From Sulfuricaulis sp. (lineage in GTDB: Bacteria > Pseudomonadota > Gammaproteobacteria > Acidiferrobacterales > Sulfurifustaceae), in NCBI RefSeq assembly GCF_024653915.1, contig NZ_JANLGY010000004.1, positions 124,001-188,000 on the forward strand: a stretch of DNA of 64,000 nt. The letters are read 5' to 3'. The position numbers and the translations under genes are program-made. Shown piece by piece: positions 16,821 to 26,700 of this stretch. The notes beneath the pieces are model-generated. The model saw only the letters and a program-made list of their open reading frames with translations. It had not been told where the DNA came from and made no database searches. Every line of letters starts with the position of its first letter. Within the stretch, counting starts at the first letter, position 1.

Positions 16821-18104
16821 TTATTTCTGAGCCTGCTCCGGACTGGCATCGACATTTCCTGTCATGTCTACCGCCGCCGTTGTCAGGCGCTGGCGTCGGC
16901 TTTCCGTCTCCAGAGGCGGCAGGAAACTGGCGAGCAAGCCGATAATGGGCAGAAACGCACACACGTGAAACATGAGCTGGATGCTGGTGGCATCGGCAAA
17001 TTCTCCCAGCACCGCCGCGCCGATGCCCCCCAGGCCAAAGGCAAGGCCGAAGAACAAACCGGCGACGGTGCCGATCCGGGAAGGCATCAGCTCCTGTGCG
17101 TAAACCACGATGGCCGGAAACGCAGACGCGAGAATGAAACCGATGGGGACGCTGAGTACACCGGTCCAGAACAGATTGGCATACGGCAGCAGCAAGGTGA
17201 ACGGCAGTACCCCGAGGATCGAAACCCAGATCACTGCCTTGCGTCCAAAGCGGTCGCCGAGTGAACCTCCCGTGATAGTGCCAAGGGCGACGGCGCCGAG
17301 AAACACGAACAAATGGATCTGAGCGCTTTGTATCGAAACCTGAAACCGGTCGATCAGATAAAAGGTGTAATAGCTGGTCATGCTGGCCATGTAAAAGAAT
17401 TTCGAGAAGATCAATGCGATCAACACGACAATGGCCAGTTTCACCTTCGCGCGCGGCAGCGCGGCCGGTGCCCCGCCCTTTTCAGTGTGGGGCTTCATTC
17501 GCGCCAGTCCGTGATCCTTGTACCAGCGCCCCACGTGTATCAGCAGGAACATCCCGAGCAACGCCGCGATCGAAAACCAGGCGACGCTGGACTGCCCATA
17601 GCGCAGAACAATAAAAGCCGCGAGCAGCGGACCAATGGCGGAGCCGGCATTGCCGCCCACCTGAAACAGCGATTGTGCCAGCCCGTGCCGGCCGCCCGAG
17701 GCCATGCGCGCGACGCGCGAGGATTCGGGGTGCAGCACCGCCGAGCCAATACCGATCAGCGCCGCTGCCAGCAGTAACGCCGTGTAATTGTGGGCATAGG
17801 CCAGCAGCACCAGCCCCATCAGCGTAAAGCCCATACCGCTTGCCAGCGAGTACGGCAGCGGTTTACGGTCGGTGTAATAGCCGACCATTGGCTGCAGCAC
17901 CGAGGCGGTGAATTGAAACGTGAACGTCAGCACGCCAATCTGGCCAAAGTCGAGGCCGTAATTACGCTTCAGCATGGGGTATATCGCCGGCAGCAGCGAT
18001 TGCATCATGTCATTCAGCAAATGGCACACGCTGATGGTGGCCAGAATGGGAAACGCCGTTTTTGCGGCTGTGGGGTCGCCGTCGCCGGCGTTAGTCGTGC
18101 TCAC
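16821..18104 (-). CDS. MFS efflux transporter, fosmidomycin-resistance (Fsr) type
   Basis: 427 residues, 12 predicted membrane helices. ISVCHLLNDMMQSLLPAIYPMLK at the N terminus is the Fsr signature; GYYTDRKPLPY is the loop 2-3 motif, and GIGSAVLHPESSRVARMAS and GDRFGRKAVIW (loop 8-9) agree. Probable proton-driven drug or metabolite exporter; the substrate cannot be inferred. The preceding 252 bases (16569-16820) hold no gene I can support. Confidence 0.85.
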   Translation of the reverse strand: MSTTNAGDGDPTAAKTAFPILATISVCHLLNDMMQSLLPAIYPMLKRNYGLDFGQIGVLTFTFQFTASVLQPMVGYYTDRKPLPYSLASGMGFTLMGLVLLAYAHNYTALLLAAALIGIGSAVLHPESSRVARMASGGRHGLAQSLFQVGGNAGSAIGPLLAAFIVLRYGQSSVAWFSIAALLGMFLLIHVGRWYKDHGLARMKPHTEKGGAPAALPRAKVKLAIVVLIALIFSKFFYMASMTSYYTFYLIDRFQVSIQSAQIHLFVFLGAVALGTITGGSLGDRFGRKAVIWVSILGVLPFTLLLPYANLFWTGVLSVPIGFILASAFPAIVVYAQELMPSRIGTVAGLFFGLAFGLGGIGAAVLGEFADATSIQLMFHVCAFLPIIGLLASFLPPLETESRRQRLTTAAVDMTGNVDASPEQAQK

Positions 18105-18215
18105 ATGGGCGCATGAATTTTACTGACGAAATCCTAACATAAAGTCAGGCACAGGGCTTTTCAGGCCGGTCGCTGCGCTCACGCAACCAAAAATTGATAA
18201 AGAAGGGAACCGGAA

Positions 18216-19859
18216 TTATCGGGCCTTCTGCAACCGGCCCGGCGCCTGCTTTGCCTGCTCTTGTTTTGCCTGCTCTTCCTGACTGCGCAAGTAATCTTCG
18301 TAGCTGCCGCCGAAGTTCTTCACGCCCTGCGGGGTCATCTCGATGATGCGCGTGGCCAGGGATGAAACGAATTCACGATCGTGACTGACGAAAATCAGCG
18401 TGCCGGGGTATTTCTCCAGCGCATTGTTAAGCGACTCGATGGATTCCATGTCCAGGTGATTGGTGGGCTCGTCCATGACCAGCACATTGGGCTGCTGCAG
18501 CATCAGCTTGCCGAACAGCATGCGTCCCTGTTCACCGCCGGACAGCGCCTTGGTCGATTTCTTGATTTCATCCTGGGAAAACAACAACCGCCCAAGGACG
18601 GCGCGGATGGCCTGTTCGTCGTCGCTGGGTTTTTTCCATTGGTTCATCCAGTCGAGCAGAGACATCTCCCTGGAAAAACCAGCGGCATGGTCCTGCGCGT
18701 AGTAGCCCGGCGTGGCATTTTCCGACCACTTAACCGTGCCGCTCTCGGGGGCAAGTTCACCGACCAGGGTGCGCAGCAGCGTGGTCTTGCCAATACCGTT
18801 GGGACCGATGATGGCCACGCGCTCACCAACCTCGACCGACAGGTTAAGTCCTTTAAACAGCGGCGTCGTGCCATAGCCCTGACTCATTTTCTTTACTTCC
18901 AGCGCCAGGCGGTAAAGCCGCTTGGCCTGATCAAAACGCAGGAATGGATTCTGCCGGCTTGACGGCTTGACCTCGGCGAGTTCGATCTTTTCGATCTGGC
19001 GCGCGCGCGAAGTGGCCTGCTTGGCCTTGGAGGCGTTGGCGGAGAAACGACTGACGAAGGTCTGAAGCTCGGCAATCTGTGCCTTCTTCTTGGCGTTGTC
19101 GGACAGCAGCTGATTGCGCACCAGGGTAGCAGCGGTCATGTATTCGTCGTAGTTGCCGGGATAGACGCGCAGCTCGCCGAAATCCAGGTCAGCCATGTGC
19201 GTGCACACGCCGTTCAGGAAGTGCCGGTCGTGCGAGATGATGATCATGGTGCTGTTGCGTGCATTGAGCACGTCTTCCAGCCAGCGGATGGTGTTGATGT
19301 CGAGATGGTTGGTGGGCTCGTCCAGCAGCAGGATGTCCGGATCGGCGAACAGGGCCTGTGCCAGTAGCACGCGCAGCTTCCAGCCCGGCGCCACCGCGCT
19401 CATGGAGCCAGTATGCTGCTCCAGCGGGATGCCAACGCCGAGCAGCAATTCGCCGGCGCGCGCCTCGGCGGTATAGCCGTCGAGTTCAGCAAACTTGTGC
19501 TCCAGATCGGCTACCTTCATGCCGTCTTCCTCGCTCATTTCCGCGAGGCTGTAAATACGGTCGCGCTCCTGTTTTACACGCCATAACTCAGCATGGCCCA
19601 TGATCACGGTGTCGAGCACCGTGTAGTTCTCAAAGGCAAATTGGTCCTGGCGCAGCTTGCCGAGGCGCTCGTTGTTGTCGACCGACACGTTGCCCGAGCT
19701 TGGTTCCAGGTCGCCGCCGAGGATCTTTATCAAGGTCGACTTGCCGCTGCCGTTAGCGCCGATCAGGCCGTAGCGGTTGCCGTTGCCGAATTTGAACGAG
19801 ATGTTTTCAAACAGGGGCTTGGCCCCGAATTGCATGGTGATGTTGGCGGTGGTAATCAA
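18216..19859 (-). CDS. ybiT: ABC-F family ATPase, YbiT type
   Basis: 547-residue cytosolic protein with two ABC ATPase domains and no membrane part; ABC-F proteins act on ribosomes. First domain: Walker [10 protein letters not shown], degenerate signature [15 protein letters not shown], Walker [13 protein letters not shown]. The linker (about residues 245-320) is charged. Second domain: [36 protein letters not shown]. The odd first signature, with no LSGG, is normal for YbiT and distinguishes it from EttA and Uup. The tail is rich in [12 protein letters not shown]. Confidence 0.9.
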   Translation of the reverse strand: MITTANITMQFGAKPLFENISFKFGNGNRYGLIGANGSGKSTLIKILGGDLEPSSGNVSVDNNERLGKLRQDQFAFENYTVLDTVIMGHAELWRVKQERDRIYSLAEMSEEDGMKVADLEHKFAELDGYTAEARAGELLLGVGIPLEQHTGSMSAVAPGWKLRVLLAQALFADPDILLLDEPTNHLDINTIRWLEDVLNARNSTMIIISHDRHFLNGVCTHMADLDFGELRVYPGNYDEYMTAATLVRNQLLSDNAKKKAQIAELQTFVSRFSANASKAKQATSRARQIEKIELAEVKPSSRQNPFLRFDQAKRLYRLALEVKKMSQGYGTTPLFKGLNLSVEVGERVAIIGPNGIGKTTLLRTLVGELAPESGTVKWSENATPGYYAQDHAAGFSREMSLLDWMNQWKKPSDDEQAIRAVLGRLLFSQDEIKKSTKALSGGEQGRMLFGKLMLQQPNVLVMDEPTNHLDMESIESLNNALEKYPGTLIFVSHDREFVSSLATRIIEMTPQGVKNFGGSYEDYLRSQEEQAKQEQAKQAPGRLQKAR

Positions 19860-19902
19860 GACACTATTCCAGTGAAAAAGTTATAGCCAATATTAAAATT
19901 GT

Positions 19903-21504
19903 TTAACGTCCGCGCTTGCTGCCATCTTCGAACAATGCCGGCACCTCGCGCTTGGCGCGGTGCTCGACAGGCTTCTTGGAAGCCTGCGGGCGGGAATGTG
20001 TTGCCGGTTGATACGTCCGGGGCGGTGAACCATGGCGGCGATGATCGTTATCGATGATTTCCGGCGCGCGGCGGTTGCCATCCACCTCTCCGCGCGGGGC
20101 GTGGCTATTGGCGTGATGCGCCGCAGCGGGTCGGGCAGGCGGCTGCGAATGTGAACGCGGTCCGCCGGAACGTGCCGGTTGGTGCGTTGACGAACGTGGG
20201 CCGCCACCACCATGTGAACGCGAATTCGATGGCGGGCGCTGACCATCGGCGCGGGCATGCGTACGCGACGACGGCTGATGACGGCGATGCTCGCCGCCCT
20301 GGCGTTGGCCTTGCGGTATGCCACCGCCGCGTTGGCCTCGTCCATGACTGATCGGCTCAGCCTTGATCGACGAATTCGGCTCGAAGCTCTCTATCGTTAC
20401 CTTCGGAATATCACGCTGGAGCAGGCGCTGGATGTCACGCAGGTACTCATGTTCATCCACGCACACGAGCGAGACCGCCTGGCCTTCCTTGCCGGCACGG
20501 CCGGTGCGGCCGATGCGATGCACGTAATCTTCCGGCACGTTGGGCAGTTCGTAATTCACGACGTGCGGCAATTGGTCGATGTCCAGTCCGCGTGCGGCGA
20601 TGTCGGTTGCTACCAGCACCCGCACTTCGCCTTTTTTGAAATCCGCCAGGGCCTTGGTGCGTGCGCTCTGGCTCTTGTTGCCGTGAATGGCAGAGGAACT
20701 GATACCGTCGTCTTCCAGCTGATCGGACAGACGATTGGCGCCGTGCTTGGTGCGGGTGAACACCAGCACCTGCTTCCAGCCCTGCGAATGGATCAGGTGT
20801 GACAGCAATTCGCGTTTGCGTACGCGATCCACCGGATGGTAGACCTGCGCCACGAGTTCGGCGGCAATTTTGTGGCGCTCCACTTCGATCAGCACGGGCG
20901 CATTCAACAGGCCATCAGCGAGCTGCTTGATTTCATCGGAGAAGGTGGCGGAGAACAGCAAGTTCTGGCGCTTTTTGGGCAGTAGCGCGAGGATCTTGCG
21001 GATATCACGTATGAAGCCCATGTCGAGCATGCGATCGGCCTCGTCCAGCACCAGAATTTCAACCTGAGACAGATTCACTGTCCTTTGGCCGACGTGGTCG
21101 AGCAAACGCCCCGGTGTCGCCACCAGGATGTCCACGCCACGGCGCAGCGTGTCGATCTGAGGGTGAATGCCGACGCCGCCGTAGACCACGGTGGACTTGA
21201 GCGGAACATGCTTGCCATAGGTGCGCACGCTCTCCTCGACCTGTATGGCGAGTTCACGCGTCGGGGTCAGAATTAGCGCGCGGATCGTGCGATGCGCACC
21301 CGGTGGCTGGGAGTTGAGGCGTTGCAGCAGCGGCAAAGTGAAACCGGCGGTCTTGCCAGTGCCAGTCTGCGCGCCGGCGAGAATATCCTTGCCCTCGAGA
21401 ATGACGGGGATGGCCTGCAACTGAATGGGGGTGGCTTGGGTATAGCCCTTTTCGGACACAGCACGAAGTAAATCGGCCGACAGGCCGAGAGTTGAAAATG
21501 ACAT
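19903..21504 (-). CDS. rhlE: DEAD-box ATP-dependent RNA helicase RhlE
   Basis: 533 residues. Motifs in order: Q motif ([14 protein letters not shown]), I AQTGTGKT, Ia [70 protein letters not shown]. The last about 150 residues are low complexity, rich in Arg, His, Gly, Ser and Pro, as in long RhlE tails that bind RNA. AGGAGC before ATG 21504. The 189 bases upstream of it carry no other gene and could form a long leader, common for cold-induced helicases. Confidence 0.93.
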   Translation of the reverse strand: MSFSTLGLSADLLRAVSEKGYTQATPIQLQAIPVILEGKDILAGAQTGTGKTAGFTLPLLQRLNSQPPGAHRTIRALILTPTRELAIQVEESVRTYGKHVPLKSTVVYGGVGIHPQIDTLRRGVDILVATPGRLLDHVGQRTVNLSQVEILVLDEADRMLDMGFIRDIRKILALLPKKRQNLLFSATFSDEIKQLADGLLNAPVLIEVERHKIAAELVAQVYHPVDRVRKRELLSHLIHSQGWKQVLVFTRTKHGANRLSDQLEDDGISSSAIHGNKSQSARTKALADFKKGEVRVLVATDIAARGLDIDQLPHVVNYELPNVPEDYVHRIGRTGRAGKEGQAVSLVCVDEHEYLRDIQRLLQRDIPKVTIESFEPNSSIKAEPISHGRGQRGGGIPQGQRQGGEHRRHQPSSRTHARADGQRPPSNSRSHGGGGPRSSTHQPARSGGPRSHSQPPARPAAAHHANSHAPRGEVDGNRRAPEIIDNDHRRHGSPPRTYQPATHSRPQASKKPVEHRAKREVPALFEDGSKRGR

Positions 21505-21693
21505 AACGAATGGTTGCTCCTGGAGGGCCTACCCACAATTAATGGGCCGGTCTAGGCGCTACCTAAATATAAGATGAGATGTTCGAGGTGAACCGAGATG
21601 GATGACCACGAAGGGATCGGTGCAGACCGGTGTGCGCCGATGGACGTATTGTAGCAGGGTTCGCGGGGAAACGGGTAATCCTGATGAGATGAA

Positions 21694-21897
21694 CTAGTAG
21701 TGCGGGGGTGGTTTTTCATCCTCCTGTTGGATGACCATCGAGGGCGCGAGGCCTGAGAGTCGGGATTTCACTGCCTCCAGCTCTTTCGTCAAGCGGTCGA
21801 TCTCCCGCTGTTGACGCGTCACCACCTCGTTCAGGTCCTGGAGGGTCTTGTCCTGAAACGCGACACGCACTTCCAATTCAGTTAGTCGTTCGTTCAT
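21694..21897 (-). CDS. slyX: SlyX family protein
   Basis: 67-residue coiled-coil protein: heptad-like ERLTELEVRVAFQDKTLQDL, then RQQREIDRLTKELEAVKSRL and the typical PPPHY C terminus. SlyX function is unresolved. Its ATG abuts the stop of the upstream cupin gene with no spacer, so the two are translated from one message. Confidence 0.9.
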   Translation of the reverse strand: MNERLTELEVRVAFQDKTLQDLNEVVTRQQREIDRLTKELEAVKSRLSGLAPSMVIQQEDEKPPPHY

Positions 21898-22227
21898 TCA
21901 CTTATTCGACACAATAGTCACCAACACGGAAGCGTCCTCCATTCCTTTGAGAGCGTGCTGATCGCCCCCCGCGAGATACACAAACTCACCGGCTCGCAGC
22001 ATTTGTTTTCGCCCTTGCGAGGTGAATTCAACTACGCCTTCGAGACACTGTACCGTGATCTCGCCGTGCACCTTGTGCTCGGCGAATTCGTTGCTTTTGA
22101 GGAGGATATATCGAAAGACCTGGAGATGGGGGGTTTTCACGAGAGTAACCGAAATGGCCTCCTTCAATTTCTTGCCAAGTGGTCGAATATCAACAATCTC
22201 GCCGGATGCTGCATGATGAAGTGCCAT
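21898..22227 (-). CDS. small cupin-domain protein
   Basis: 109 residues, single cupin barrel. EFAEHKVHGEITVQCLEGVVEF is the first cupin motif with likely metal-binding histidines and glutamate, and GEFVYLAGGDQHALKGMEDASVLVTIV the second. A pterin-4a- or dioxygenase-like enzyme or a small regulatory cupin are both possible. Directly upstream of slyX on the same strand with no gap. Confidence 0.8.
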   Translation of the reverse strand: MALHHAASGEIVDIRPLGKKLKEAISVTLVKTPHLQVFRYILLKSNEFAEHKVHGEITVQCLEGVVEFTSQGRKQMLRAGEFVYLAGGDQHALKGMEDASVLVTIVSNK

Positions 22228-22303
22228 GAGTTTTCTCCAGAAGACCTTTTCCTGTATGCAAGGGACAGCTTGCCCCGTTTTCAGGTTTTGATCAAATTAA
22301 TTG

Positions 22304-22371
22304 TGGCAGACCGTCCCCCGATACCGGTAGTGCATCTTGAACGCCCGGCAATCTATCAGGAGGCACGGCGC
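22304..22371 (-). pseudogene. fragment of the 3' end of a cyclic-glucan synthase gene
   Basis: This 68-base stretch matches 23981-24048, inside the ndvB gene, at about 55 of 68 positions by eye, in the same orientation, and encodes the same peptide core (FKMHYRYR). It lies between the cupin and antiporter genes and is not part of a plausible gene. It is best explained as the last trace of a duplicated or moved copy of the synthase 3' region (residues about 2841-2862 of the intact protein). Confidence 0.65.
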
Positions 22372-22418
22372 GATTTGTCTCGGAGATATTGCGCACCGAG
22401 TGGCGATTGGGAGAACAC

Positions 22419-23735
22419 TTATGGCGTTGGCAGATGTTTGCGGTGACGCCAAAAGTGGCTCATCAGCGGCTTGACGCTGGTTCCGTGAACGAGAATGGAA
22501 AGCGATACCGCAATCAGCGTCAATTGGATAAGTTCCAAGGCCAGATCTTCGGGGAGACCGTGTTGTATGGCATACATCATGTAGTACAGCGAGCCTATGC
22601 CGCGTACTCCGAACCAGCCCACCATGCCGCGCATCGGCCACGAAGTACGGGTACCCAACAGGCTGGCGAGGACGCTGACCGGGCGCGCCACCATAAACAA
22701 AAACAGCGCGAGTCCCACCGCCCGCCAGCTCCAGGAATCGAGAAATAGCGTGCCACCGATCAGCAGGACGAGCATCAATTCCGAGAGTCTTTCCAGATGC
22801 TCCTTGAATACCAGCGATCCTCCGCTGACGCTCGGTGGCGATTCGATGCCAGGAACCGCGTTTGCAGCTTCGGGTATTATTCCGTCGGTTTGCGGCCGAT
22901 CCGGAAAATCCCGATTGGCGCCGGCGAGTTTACGTTCGGTCTGGCGCAGCGCAACGGCAGCGAAAAATACCGCCAGAAAACCCCACGCATTGATCAGTAC
23001 GCTCAAGCCGTAGACCACACCGATCAGGCCGAGTCCGAGGAAGTCGTCCATAAGCGTGTGCTCGTTTGGCTTGCTGCGCAGCATCCATCCCAAACGGCCC
23101 AGTGCGGCGCCAGAAATGATCCCAATGGCGATTCCCGCCACCGTGGCCCACAGCACATCGACCAGCGCCCAGCGCAGGCCGGATTCACCGAGCTCGTGCA
23201 GTCCGAGCAATCCCATCCCCAGCATCACAAACGGAAAAGCGCTACCGTCATTCATGCCCGCCTCGCAGGTCAAGGTGAAGCGGAGCTGGTCGCGGTCACC
23301 CGGATGACGGATCTGGACATCGGTTGCTAACACCGGATCGGTGGGTGCCAGGATCGCGCCTAGCAGGACGCCGGCGCCCAGTGGCAGACCGAGCAGATAA
23401 TAAGCGAAAGCAGCGACCATCCCGACGCTGACCGCCATGGATACAGACGCCAGCAGAATCGGTGTACGCCAGCGGGCGAAGCTTACCGGCACGGGCATTT
23501 TGATGCCGGCTGAAAACAGCGAAATCAGCACAGCCACCTCGGTCAGCACTTCCAACAGCGCCGATTCCTTAAGCGGATTGAAGTGAAATACATTGAGCGC
23601 CATAGGTCCGACCAGCAGTCCCACCGCCAGATAGATAATGGCTGGTGTGACCGGCAGGCGCTTGAGTATCGAAGCAGTCAGGCCCCTGGCGAGCAACAGG
23701 CCGCCCACGAGCAGAAACCATTGCGCATTAGTCAT
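22419..23735 (-). CDS. CPA1-type sodium/proton antiporter
   Basis: 438 residues, about 12 membrane helices. The acidic antiport residues are in GAILAPTDPVLATDVQI near residue 130 and EAGMNDGSAFPFVML near residue 160, typical of the NhaP/CPA1 group. A loop of about 55 hydrophilic residues (LAGANRDFPDRPQTDG...) follows helix 8. There is no RCK or TrkA-C regulatory domain. It lies 61 bases after the ndvB stop on the same strand and may share its message; ion-homeostasis and osmoprotectant glucan genes together would make sense in osmotic adaptation. Confidence 0.85.
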   Translation of the reverse strand: MTNAQWFLLVGGLLLARGLTASILKRLPVTPAIIYLAVGLLVGPMALNVFHFNPLKESALLEVLTEVAVLISLFSAGIKMPVPVSFARWRTPILLASVSMAVSVGMVAAFAYYLLGLPLGAGVLLGAILAPTDPVLATDVQIRHPGDRDQLRFTLTCEAGMNDGSAFPFVMLGMGLLGLHELGESGLRWALVDVLWATVAGIAIGIISGAALGRLGWMLRSKPNEHTLMDDFLGLGLIGVVYGLSVLINAWGFLAVFFAAVALRQTERKLAGANRDFPDRPQTDGIIPEAANAVPGIESPPSVSGGSLVFKEHLERLSELMLVLLIGGTLFLDSWSWRAVGLALFLFMVARPVSVLASLLGTRTSWPMRGMVGWFGVRGIGSLYYMMYAIQHGLPEDLALELIQLTLIAVSLSILVHGTSVKPLMSHFWRHRKHLPTP

Positions 23736-23796
23736 TATTTGTACCGTTCATTGATGTGCCAACCCGCGCAAGAAGCGGAGTCAGCACCATTCCTAT

Positions 23797-26700
23797 TCAT
23801 GCAAGTGTAGGCGCCAACTCGTTAACGGTTTGCGGCGCGTACATCCTCACTTCGACCGAGTGTTCTTGGCGGTCATCAACCAGAGGAATGGTCTGGTCGT
23901 GTCGTTCAACGCCGTCCACCGTGACACGCATCTCACCGATCTTCGCATTATCGGCACCCTGCGTTTGCGAGACGATGATATGGTAGACCGTTTCCCGATA
24001 CCGGTAATGCATCTTGAATGCTTTCCAATCCGCCGGGAGGCACGGCGCAAAATGCAGTTTGTCCACTTCCAGCCTCAAGCCAAGGAGCGATTCCACGATC
24101 AGCCGATACATCCAGCCAGCCGAGCCCGTGTACCAGGTCCAACCACCGCGGCCGGTGTGTGGCGCGAGCGCATAGACATCGGCGGCGGCAACGTAGGGTT
24201 CGACTTTGTAGGTCGCCACTCCCGCCGGAGTTTTTCCATGGTTTACCGGGTTGATCATGGCCAACAGTTCCCAGGCGCGGCGGCTGTCGCCTAATCGGGC
24301 AAACGCCATGGCCGCCCAGATCGCCGCATGCGTGTACTGCCCGCCATTCTCGCGCACGCCCGGGACGTATCCTTTTATATAGCCGGGATTCAACGGCGAC
24401 TTGTCGAACGGTGGATCCAATAGTTGGATCAGCGCTGAATCGCGGCGTACGAGGTGTTGATCCACCGCTTCCATGGCCAGGCGCGCGCGCTGGACATCGC
24501 CCGCCCCGGATAAAACCGCCCAGCTCTGCGAAATTGAATCAATCCGGCACTCGGGGTTGGCAGCCGACCCCAGCGGTGTGCCGTCGTCGAAGTAGGCGCG
24601 GCGGTACCACGCGCCATCCCAACCATGCTGCTCGATATTCTGGCGCAGCTGAATCCCCTCCTCTTGGCAACGTTCGGCGAAGGCGGGATCATCCCGCAGG
24701 CGCGCCACCTTGGCGAACTGCTTGAGCACTTCACTCAGGAAAAAACCCAGCCAGACGCTCTCGCCTTTACCGTGATTGCCCACCAGGTTCATGCCATCGT
24801 TCCAGTCACCGGTGCCCATGAGCGGCAGGCCGTGCTCGCCAAATCGGAGCCCCCTCTCGATGGCTCGCACACAATGCTGGTACAGACTGGCCGCCTCGCC
24901 AGAACGGCCGGGCAGATCATAATAAGAGTCGTCCTCGGCGTTGACCGGGGGACCTTCGAGGAAATGAACGGATTCATCCAGCACCCCGGTGTCGCCGGTC
25001 GTCAGCACATAGCGGCACGTCGCCAAGGGCAGCCACAGGTAATCATCCGAACAATGCGTACGCACGCCACGTCCCGACGGCGGATGCCACCAATGCTGGA
25101 CATCTCCTTCCTGGAATTGCCGGCTCGCACACAGCAGCAGTTGCTCGCGTACGCGTTGCGGCTCGGCGTGGATCAGCGCCATCGTGTCCTGCAATTGATC
25201 GCGAAAACCAAAAGCGCCCCCCGACTGGTAATATCCACTGCGCGCCCAAAGACGGCATGCCAGTGTCTGATACAAAAGCCAGCCGTTGGTCAGCACGTTG
25301 AGGGACGGCTCGGGTGTTTCCACCTGCACCGCGCCGAGCGTGTGGTTCCAGTATTGGTAAACCGCGTCGAGCGCGGCGCGCGCCACAGCGGGTCCCCGGT
25401 AGCGTTGCACCAGGTGGCCGGCCGCAATGGCGTCCCGCCCTACGCCAAGCCTGTAGATAATCTCACGTTCTTGTCCGTCGGCCAGTTCGAAGCTGACCTG
25501 AATCGCGGCACAGGGATCGAGGGCTGCCCCCAACTTGCCGGAAAGCCGCGCGCGATTCATCGCGGCCGGGTGCTTGAGCGTGCCGTTGCGTCCGAGGAAT
25601 TCAGTGCGATCGCAAGTTATCGTGCGGGTCGTGTCGTCCACGTCGAAAAACGCCACCCGTTCGGAATACTCCGTGCTGTAGGGGTTGCGCGCGTAAATCG
25701 CTCCGTTGCCGAGATCGATTTCAGTGGTCACGTGCATGGCTGATTTCGGACGTAAATCTCCCAGCACCCACTCCACGTAACCGGTCGCGGAAAGCTTGCG
25801 CGGTTGGCCCGACGCGTTGCGCACTTTCAGCACAGCGAACTTGATCGCGGCGTCCACGGCCACGTAGACCGTCAGCTCCGAGCGAATGCCACCCTCGGTA
25901 TGCTCGAAGACACTGTAACCGAATCCATGGCGGGTCACGTAATCACCGGCTCCGCGGCTGGGCAGCGGCGTGGGCGACCAGAAATGGCCGCTGTCTTCGT
26001 CGCGCAGGTAAAAGGCTTCTCCGCTGGCATCGCTCACCGGGTCGTTGTGCCAGGGCGTGAGGCGGAACTCATGGGCGTTCTCACTCCAGGTATAGGCCAG
26101 GCCGTTCTCCGAGATGACGCTTCCAAAGTGCGGATTCGCCAGTACGTTCACCCACGGTGCCGGCGTCACTTGTCCGGGCGCGGTGGTAATGACGTATTCG
26201 TGCCCATCACGGGTAAATCCCCCCAGCCCGTTGAAGAGGATCAGATCGCGGCGCGGCAACTTGGTGACGATCGGGCGTTCGCCGCGCTGACGGCGGGTAG
26301 GCTTGAGACGTGGAACCCGCACTTCCGCCGGGCCACGGCGGTCGATCTGTTCCGCCAGCGTTCCCCGGTTGTCGGTAAAAATGGCGCGCGCCACCGATTG
26401 CAGCAGGATGCGGTCTTCGTTCGATATCTGCTCGGCCGGTCGCACGAAGATGCCGCCACGCCGATCGATCACGTGCGCTTCGACGCCCGCGGCGATCAGC
26501 CCCATGATTTGTTCCTGGAGCAGTTGCCGGTAACCGGCACGGTCTTCGTTCCAGATCACCAGATCCACGGCCAGTCCCTTCAAGCGCCAGTACGCGTGGG
26601 CCTGTACCAGTTGACGTACCAGATCGATGTTGGCCGGATCGCCGATCTGCAGCAACACGATCGGCAAATCGCCGGAAATGGCATAACCCCACAGACCGGA

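Noticed and set aside
18216-19859. Broken ABC signature in the first half of the ABC-F protein
   Set aside because: VAPGWKLR in place of LSGG is the normal form for YbiT, not damage.
22297-22641. Minus-strand frame ending in a GH94-like peptide
   Set aside because: Most of it overlaps the antiporter gene in the wrong frame; only the last codons, the ndvB relic, are meaningful.
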